The notes beneath the pieces are model-generated. The model saw nothing but the letters and a program-made list of their open reading frames with translations, had not been told where the DNA came from and searched no databases. Position numbers and translations under genes: made by a program. Source: 54-19 sp038210655 (GTDB lineage: Bacteria; Chloroflexota; Chloroflexia; Chloroheliales; Chloroheliaceae). From it: a stretch of DNA of 64,000 nucleotides. Location: contig JBBQWM010000013.1 of the NCBI GenBank assembly GCA_038210655.1, positions 1-64,000 on the forward strand. The letters run 5' to 3'. Positions 59,701 to 64,000 of the stretch are shown here, piece by piece (positions within the stretch are counted from its first letter, which is position 1; each line of letters starts with the position of its first letter).

Positions 59701-59899
59701 TCTTTGCCAGGCCAAAGCCGACCAAAAAGCCCAGCAGCCCAAGCCGAGGCAGTAAATAGCCCCCATCGACCAACTTGGCTCCCTCTATCGACCAGACTAC
59801 ACTCATAAAAGCCAGCAGCAGGGCGAACAGGTTGAACCAGCCTTCATCCAACTTTAGTTTATCCCACAATATCGTTTCGACCCGTCGTCGTGTACTCAT
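56744..59899 (-). CDS. TgpA-like membrane transglutaminase-like protein
   Basis: 1051 residues. An N-terminal group of about seven membrane helices (residues about 20-245) is followed by a large extracellular part; the transglutaminase-like core has SGYCTYFASALTLMTRSLGI with Cys745, GTAAHAWTQVYFPGMGW with His789, and WVDFESTPN with Asp803. A Pro/Thr linker (PTDPSAVPPTPAATPTPAGQ) leads to one last helix near residue 895 and a cytoplasmic DUF4129-type tail (SARKAGLRGRSGMTPYEYAG). It is the third gene of the MoxR-DUF58-transglutaminase unit common in bacteria. The triad is intact. AGGAAG precedes the ATG. Confidence 0.92.
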   Translation of the reverse strand: MSTRRRVETILWDKLKLDEGWFNLFALLLAFMSVVWSIEGAKLVDGGYLLPRLGLLGFLVGFGLAKTRFIPAMLGHSFMVSVGMVLVGLMVGPFGDPLYKEDWSKQLGNTVLRVVRWCENAIAGNARDDNLVYLTLLTFGVWLMGYMSAWLLFRGHRVWWTVALLGTVLMINLSFNPPNALMSFSFFLVVSLLLVVRFSAYMDEQRWRSLRLYFQPGIWRGAMMVGGALALVVMAVAFATPSASQVDSLGQVLDKISQPFNGIKGFWDQVGSSGDAAKDKLIGRSKANYNSLDDSFTLGGPLRLSNDPFFRVTGDSNVPLSYLQAKTMDEYDGKGWLSSYQTGADGKIPENTPFRRLSLAASQALPTSTDQGRATGRLTLTALVPGFNPVMTLGDLVSLDKPSLVAFHYEKTTINTALNSFKLKDIPDGSGSKRSVLVDDTTGKVVPPALLDLVKYLKDGSKLDDLAFPTTLTASYIKRGSSWSIQYRLGNGRSVPVQLKPDGSVTLDLQGWFYALPSPTDLQALSLQPGSNAYTAKLPKVAVKNDAALDKNVEVNTSVYLSSAGDYVLTLESPMAAGNTALDRFRATESGKLADAEIKKLQDAVKGNKVSYTLANGKPVSLQYEGYEPNYDDLTGAVLIQPLGVGESYTTYARRYRADVLSLRQSTAQYPDWIKNRYLKLPKNFSPGIKGLAEELTAGATTPYDKTVALTNYLRSLNYSDNPPPAPEGRDEVDYFLFDSKSGYCTYFASALTLMTRSLGIPSRMATGFVGGEFDATSNSWIVRGTAAHAWTQVYFPGMGWVDFESTPNQSDIQRPTDPSAVPPTPAATPTPAGQTAPNTSENQSKNPEPTKTPAANGDPAAPTATATQPEQPKEFPLWVLVVVVLALAGVGAYQARRVYLKRQFALPDPSPLVVYNRMSQSARKAGLRGRSGMTPYEYAGYLGRQLPNVEPQIESITQAYVRRRYGPAEAERLEEPALTMVGAMVSQASAPNEAPLLSELDAPTLKVEPDTNQMRQQWETYQTAVLRYRRDRRLERITPAPLRRRKKEGQ

Positions 59900-60018
59900 T
59901 TGTCTTCCTGATTTTAAATCTATTTATTCGGTCAGATATTTTCAGAAAGCTCTATTGGGGCTTCTCGAAAATATCAAACTTATATAACTGAATTATTCGT
60001 TTTCAACTTGGTTCTAAC

Positions 60019-61296
60019 CTAGCGCATCTGGGCCGCGAGGCGAACCAGTTCGCTATCGAGGGCTTCGGTTAGGTCGTCGCCCCGTTTGATAAGATAAGTC
60101 GGCACGTTCATCGGGGCCAGCGACCCGACTACAAACATCGAGGAAGCCGCCGGGCCACCAAAAGTACTCGGCTCGATTAGTACCACCGCCACTTTGACAT
60201 TCTTACGCAATAAGAGCGGCAAGACCGCCGACCAACCTTCATCGGTCGAGGAGGTTATCAAAATTACCGTGTCGGTGCTACCGAGCCGCGACATTTCGGA
60301 GGCGATCAACTGCCCGAAATCGGTCTGGCCCTGCGCCCTTAAGACGGCCAGCGATTCGAGCAATTTTCCAAGCTGACGTTCGCCCCGGTCGGGGGCAACC
60401 AGTTCGCGATGTTGGCCCCAGCCAATCAGCCCCACGCTCCGGCCTATCTTTAAGAAATGGCGAGACAGGGTCGCCGCAATCGCAATCGCATATTCCTCGG
60501 TCGAATCGTTCGAGCGCAGGCCGCTACTGGCGGGGGTCGCCGAGGTTGCCCCGTCCCGGCTACGGGTCAAGACCCAGTGGGTAGCCACATTCATATCCAA
60601 AAAGATTTGTACATCAATAGTCGGGTCAAAGTCGAATTCTTTGACGATCAGTTTGCGCTGGCGGGCGGTCGAAGGCCAGTGAATACGGTTGAGGCTATCG
60701 CCGGGAACATACTCACGCAACCCGGTAATATTGGGGGTCGTGTGGGGAGTGGGTCGGTTGGCGGTATTGCCGCCGGGCAGCACCCCAGACAGGGCCTCAA
60801 AGCGGTTGATCTCGAAGGTTGGCGGATAGACCGTCACAAATTGCTTGATTGGGAACTCGCGCTTGAAGCGAAAGAGGCCAAAGGGATCGCCTGCTGTCAG
60901 GCTGAGGGGGCCGAGTCGGAAGCAACCCCGCAACGAGCAATAAGTTCTGGCTCGCCAGCGCACCTCACCATAAGGCTTGAGGCTCTGGACGCAATTGATG
61001 CGATGACCGGGTAACTCCGATACGTCGCGCACTTCTAGCCAGAGTTTGGGCATAAAGCTGCGGTTACGCAACGTCAGCACTTCTTCGTAATAATCGCCAA
61101 CGGTGGCCCGGTCGCCGTTACCCTGGCGGCTAATCTCGACCCATTGCAAGCTAAGTTTGGCCCAGACCAGCGCAAAGATGACTACGCCCAACAAGACGTA
61201 GTCCAGTACAAACAGCAGTCGGATATGGAAAAGCTGGGCGATGACGGCGATGATAAAAATAACCATCCCGAAACGGTAGACTCTTAACCAATTCAT
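60019..61296 (-). CDS. DUF58 domain protein
   Basis: 425 residues. Two membrane helices at the N-terminus (about 10-45), then a beta-rich part (VLTLRNRSFMPKLWLEVRD), and the DUF58 block REYVPGDSLNRIHWPSTARQ followed by RKLIVKEFDFDPTIDVQIFL, with a von Willebrand-A-like C-terminal part. DUF58 proteins work with MoxR ATPases and a transglutaminase partner in membrane or surface-protein assembly; the exact task is not known. The MoxR gene is 25 bases upstream. GGAG lies before the ATG. Confidence 0.92.
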   Translation of the reverse strand: MNWLRVYRFGMVIFIIAVIAQLFHIRLLFVLDYVLLGVVIFALVWAKLSLQWVEISRQGNGDRATVGDYYEEVLTLRNRSFMPKLWLEVRDVSELPGHRINCVQSLKPYGEVRWRARTYCSLRGCFRLGPLSLTAGDPFGLFRFKREFPIKQFVTVYPPTFEINRFEALSGVLPGGNTANRPTPHTTPNITGLREYVPGDSLNRIHWPSTARQRKLIVKEFDFDPTIDVQIFLDMNVATHWVLTRSRDGATSATPASSGLRSNDSTEEYAIAIAATLSRHFLKIGRSVGLIGWGQHRELVAPDRGERQLGKLLESLAVLRAQGQTDFGQLIASEMSRLGSTDTVILITSSTDEGWSAVLPLLLRKNVKVAVVLIEPSTFGGPAASSMFVVGSLAPMNVPTYLIKRGDDLTEALDSELVRLAAQMR

Positions 61297-61321
61297 ATAA
61301 TTTGGTACTCCACCGCGCCGG

Positions 61322-62275
61322 TTAACGCGCCCCGGCTTTTGCGCCCGGTACAGGAAGTTGGCGCAATAACTCGTCTATGATCGACAGGCTGGTAATGCCC
61401 TTCATGCGGGCGCTCGGACTCATGATGATGCGGTGGGCCAGCGTAACCGGGGCCAGAACTTTTATATCGTCGGGGATTACATAGTTTCGGCCTTCCAAAA
61501 GGGCGCGGGCCTGGGATGCCCGATAGAGCGCCAGCGAACCGCGTGGGCTGGCTCCCAGATATACATCGTCTTGTTCGCGGGTCGAAGCCACCAGATTTAC
61601 GATATATTCTTTGACCAATTCGTCTACATAAACTTCTTTGACCGCGTCTTGCGCCTCGATCAATTCTTCTAGACTCACGACCTGCCCCAGACTTTCGAGC
61701 GGGTGTACTCGTTGCTGGCGGTTCAAAATCTCGATTTCGTTCTGGCGATTGGGATAGCCCAGCGACATCCGCAGCAAAAAGCGGTCGAGTTGGGCTTCTG
61801 GCAATGGGAAAGTCCCTTCATATTCAATTGGGTTTTGGGTCGCCAGTACGACAAACGGATTGGGCAGCATGTGGGTAAAGCCGTCCACCGTCACCTGCCG
61901 CTCTTCCATCGCTTCTAGCAAAGCCGATTGGGTTTTGGGGGTGGCGCGGTTGATTTCGTCGGCTAATACAATTTGGGCCATCAACGGGCCGGGCCGGAAC
62001 TCGAATTGTTCTTCTTTTTGATTATAAATCGAAACGCCAGTTGCATCGCTCGGCAGCAAATCAGGCGTAAATTGGATTCGCTTGAAGCTACAACCGAGCG
62101 AACGGGCGATAGCTTTTGCCAGGGCCGTTTTACCTACCCCCGGTACATCTTCGATCAAAACATGCCCCTTGCACAAGAGGGCCAATAAGGTTAATTCTAC
62201 TTCTTTATGTTTACCAATAATAACTTTTTCGACATTCTTAACGACGCGCTCTGCGACTTGCCAGGCAACTGACAT
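61322..62275 (-). CDS. MoxR family AAA+ ATPase
   Basis: 317 residues. Walker A EDVPGVGKTALAKAIA, Walker B IVLADEINRATPKTQSALLE, sensor 1 FVVLATQNPIEYEGTFPLPE and Arg-finger region AQLDRFLLRMSLGYP are complete, followed by the C-terminal lid. MoxR ATPases act as chaperones for the vWA-type partner encoded next (DUF58). The start is set at ATG 62275 because GGAG is 8 bases upstream; the open frame reaches back to 62311 with a TTG/ATG-type start that lacks a ribosome site. Confidence 0.93.
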   Translation of the reverse strand: MSVAWQVAERVVKNVEKVIIGKHKEVELTLLALLCKGHVLIEDVPGVGKTALAKAIARSLGCSFKRIQFTPDLLPSDATGVSIYNQKEEQFEFRPGPLMAQIVLADEINRATPKTQSALLEAMEERQVTVDGFTHMLPNPFVVLATQNPIEYEGTFPLPEAQLDRFLLRMSLGYPNRQNEIEILNRQQRVHPLESLGQVVSLEELIEAQDAVKEVYVDELVKEYIVNLVASTREQDDVYLGASPRGSLALYRASQARALLEGRNYVIPDDIKVLAPVTLAHRIIMSPSARMKGITSLSIIDELLRQLPVPGAKAGAR

Positions 62276-62773
62276 TAACCATACTCCTTTTCGTTGCTGA
62301 ATACCGAGCATCTAGCCAACTTTGGACGCTCTTAAGTGATAAATACTGCATAATTATACCATAGGAACGCCCTCTAACAGCCTTTTGTGCTTTATATATG
62401 GATTAGAGGAATGTTAGACCAACCCCGTCGGTCGGTTTTATCGCTTTGAGAAAGTCGGGCCAAACAGGTTACAAGTGACCCACAAGTTAAACGTAGCAAC
62501 CCTACCAAACGTTACGGTCGCCACCCAAATTATTCGGCTTATAAAAACTGCCGCGTTACTCCTATACTTTTGAGTGGTTTGGGGCTAGGTTTTCACAATC
62601 ACCGGCTATTACTGTTTGAACCCGTGCAAAAATTGACCCTCACCCTGTACATGTTTCACCCATTGCTGAAAGTAAATGGACGTGTTAAGATAAAGTAAGT
62701 TTAGACCTATCAAATGAATTTCTGAGCAGTTATAACCCAATCCTCTGTGGTGGAGCGGAAAAGGAAAAGACCG
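62276..62773. other. intergenic region with MITE fragment
   Basis: About 500 bases between divergent genes. TATAAT on the minus strand (62358-62353) may drive the MoxR unit, without a clear -35 box. Apart from the element fragment described separately, nothing more is seen. Confidence 0.4.
62567..62645. mobile_element. MITE-like hairpin element, copy 6, truncated half (inverted)
   Basis: Only one half is present: TTTTGAGTGGTTTGGGGCTA, then GGTTTTCACAATCACCGGCT, then TGTTTGAACCCGTGCAAAAA and TTGACCCTCACC. The central hairpin and the other end are missing. Confidence 0.75.
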
Positions 62774-64000
62774 ATGCGAGCGGTAGATATTATCATTAAG
62801 AAGCGAAATGGGAATCGGCTAAGTGAGACCGAGATCGGCTATTTTGTCGATGGCTTCACACGGGGTGAGATACCCGACTATCAGGCGGCGGCCTTTGTAA
62901 TGGCGGTTTTTTTCCGGGGAATGGAAGCAGAGGAGACAGTCGCCCTGACCGAGGCGATGGTGCGGAGCGGTCATCAACTCGACTTGAGCGACATCGCGCC
63001 GATCATTGCCGATAAGCACAGCACCGGCGGGGTCGGCGATAAGACTTCGATGGTGGTTGGGCCACTGGTAGCGGCGACCGGGCTACCGGTCGGCAAGATG
63101 AGCGGGCGCGGGTTGGGCTATTTTGGTGGGACGATTGATAAGTTGGAAACGATCCCCGGCTTTCGGGCTAACCTGAGCGAGGCCGAATTTCGGGCGGCGC
63201 TGGCAAAGACCGGGTTGGTCATAAGTGGGCAGAGCGGCGAGTTAGCTCCGGCGGACGGCAAATTTTATGCCTTGCGGGATGTGACCGGGACGGTCGAAAG
63301 CTTACCCCTGATCGCCAGCAGTGTAATGTCCAAAAAGATCGCGGCGGGTGCTAATTGTATCGTGCTGGATGTCAAGCACGGCAAGGGCGCTTTTATGAAG
63401 ACGCTGGCGGACGCAACGGCTTTGGCCGAGGCGATGGTTGCGATTGGCAAAGGGGTCGGGCGGCAGGTGCGGGCGGTCTTGAGCAGTATGGAACAGCCGT
63501 TGGGTCTGGCGGTCGGCAACACTCTGGAAGTGCGCGAGGCGGTTGATACTTTGCAAGGGCGCGGGCCACACGATTTACTGGAACTGGCGACGATCCTGGG
63601 GAGCCAGTTGCTGGTGATGGCAGGCCGGGCTAAAACGGCGGACGAGGCCCGGACTATCTTACGGCAAGCCCTTGATAGCGGGGCCGCTTTCGAGAAATAC
63701 AAGGCTTTTGTAGCCGGGCAGGGTGGTGATGTCAGCGTCCTGGACGATCCGAGCAAGCTACCCCAGGCCCCTTATGTCGAGGAATTGCCCGCACCGCAGG
63801 CTGGTTTTGTAGCGGCTATCGACGCAGAAACCATCGGGATCGGAGCCTATACGTTGGGGGCGGGCCGCAAGGTCAAAACGGACGCGATAGACCCTGCCGT
63901 TGGTCTGGTGCTGCGTAAGAAGGTTGGAGATACGGTCGTGGAAGGCGAAGGGTTGCTCGAAATTCACGCCCGCTCCCGCGAACAGGCTGCCAATATACGC
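62774..64000 (+). CDS. pyrimidine-nucleoside/thymidine phosphorylase, cut by the window end
   Basis: 409 codons are visible, ending in frame at the window edge; the family has about 430-440 residues, so only the last part is missing. It splits thymidine or uridine with phosphate to base and sugar-1-phosphate. The start is MRAVDIIIKKRNGNRLSE, then FVMAVFFRGM, KHSTGGVGDKTSMVVGPLVA (phosphate-binding, family signature), GRGLGYFGGTIDKLETIPGF, ASSVMSKKIAAGANCIVLDV, and the C-terminal domain KVGDTVVEGEGLLEIHA. It cannot be split between DeoA and Pdp by eye; Bacillus-type Pdp is favoured. GGAAAAGG-type ribosome site precedes ATG 62774. Confidence 0.92.
   Translation, partial: MRAVDIIIKKRNGNRLSETEIGYFVDGFTRGEIPDYQAAAFVMAVFFRGMEAEETVALTEAMVRSGHQLDLSDIAPIIADKHSTGGVGDKTSMVVGPLVAATGLPVGKMSGRGLGYFGGTIDKLETIPGFRANLSEAEFRAALAKTGLVISGQSGELAPADGKFYALRDVTGTVESLPLIASSVMSKKIAAGANCIVLDVKHGKGAFMKTLADATALAEAMVAIGKGVGRQVRAVLSSMEQPLGLAVGNTLEVREAVDTLQGRGPHDLLELATILGSQLLVMAGRAKTADEARTILRQALDSGAAFEKYKAFVAGQGGDVSVLDDPSKLPQAPYVEELPAPQAGFVAAIDAETIGIGAYTLGAGRKVKTDAIDPAVGLVLRKKVGDTVVEGEGLLEIHARSREQAANIR

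Noticed and set aside
59093..59755. 220-codon open frame on the plus strand
   Set aside because: Antisense to the membrane part of the transglutaminase gene; His/Gln-rich and without a fold.
1..64000. tRNA, rRNA, phage or transposase genes
   Set aside because: No cloverleaf, rRNA segment, integrase, capsid or DDE/HUH transposase frame could be recognised on either strand.

Overview
The window looks like a chromosomal segment of a Chloroflexota-type bacterium. This is inferred from the gene set: PIG-V-like and other membrane glycosyltransferases, a VKOR-DsbA pair, an F420/PPOX protein, a TPR-Ser/Thr kinase, lipoproteins with Ala/Thr and Asn/Ala linkers, a caspase-NACHT protein, and the many dispersed repeats. 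No rRNA, tRNA, phage, integrase, transposase or CRISPR was seen. About 49 protein genes were recognised, in short units that change strand often.

Layout. 0.2-2.1 kb: two GNAT acetyltransferases around an unknown gene. 2.4-5.3 kb: tandem PIG-V-like mannosyltransferase paralogues. 5.6-7.8 kb: alpha/beta hydrolase, CoxG-like SRPBCC protein, PPOX oxidoreductase. 8.2-11 kb: succinate-semialdehyde dehydrogenase divergent from a 4-hydroxybutyrate-type CoA-transferase homologue whose catalytic Glu is replaced. 11.4-14.1 kb: Helicase_C_3-type protein and a Uma2 nuclease. 14.6-17.6 kb: YggS, a GAF histidine kinase and a small unknown gene. 17.7-20.3 kb: MazG-like, MBL-fold and alpha/beta hydrolase genes. 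20.5-27 kb: TrmB regulator, tungstate-type binding lipoprotein, PsbP-like anchored protein, RidA, NagD-like phosphatase, HExxH lipoprotein. 27.6-30.8 kb: RRM protein with a long leader, and a kinase with about 15 TPRs. 31.4-35.6 kb: VKOR/DsbA, DUF4342, acyl-CoA ligase. 36.0-36.5 kb: a peroxiredoxin with in-frame TGA at the peroxidatic position, a probable selenoprotein. 36.9-44.7 kb: two large polytopic membrane proteins, a Pro-rich anchored protein, carA and a GNAT protein. 44.7-49.8 kb: MerR/GyrI regulator, then an EACC1-like small protein and a caspase-NACHT protein, a probable conflict or programmed-death unit. 50-56.7 kb: GH57, ABC-2 exporter, ChrB-like protein, hydroxyacid dehydrogenase, double GNAT. 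56.7-62.3 kb: MoxR-DUF58-transglutaminase operon. 62.8 kb to the end: pyrimidine-nucleoside phosphorylase, cut by the window edge.

Repeats are the other main content. (1) A roughly 180-bp MITE-like element with terminal inverted repeats and a central hairpin occurs six times; three copies have clear 8-11-bp flanking direct repeats, and the hairpin stem shows compensatory changes. (2) GGGCGACC-hairpin elements, about a dozen. (3) Heptanucleotide arrays (GATGAGG, GAATGCA, ACGATTT, ATCAGAA types) that change unit while keeping the 7-bp phase and supply the last codons of several genes. (4) A 126-bp inverted repeat before the GH57 gene.

The main points to check are the Sec-peroxiredoxin with its candidate SECIS and upstream palindrome, the caspase-NACHT/EACC1 pair with its degenerate C-terminal repeat, the hairpin MITE family, and the heptamer repeats that overwrite gene ends.
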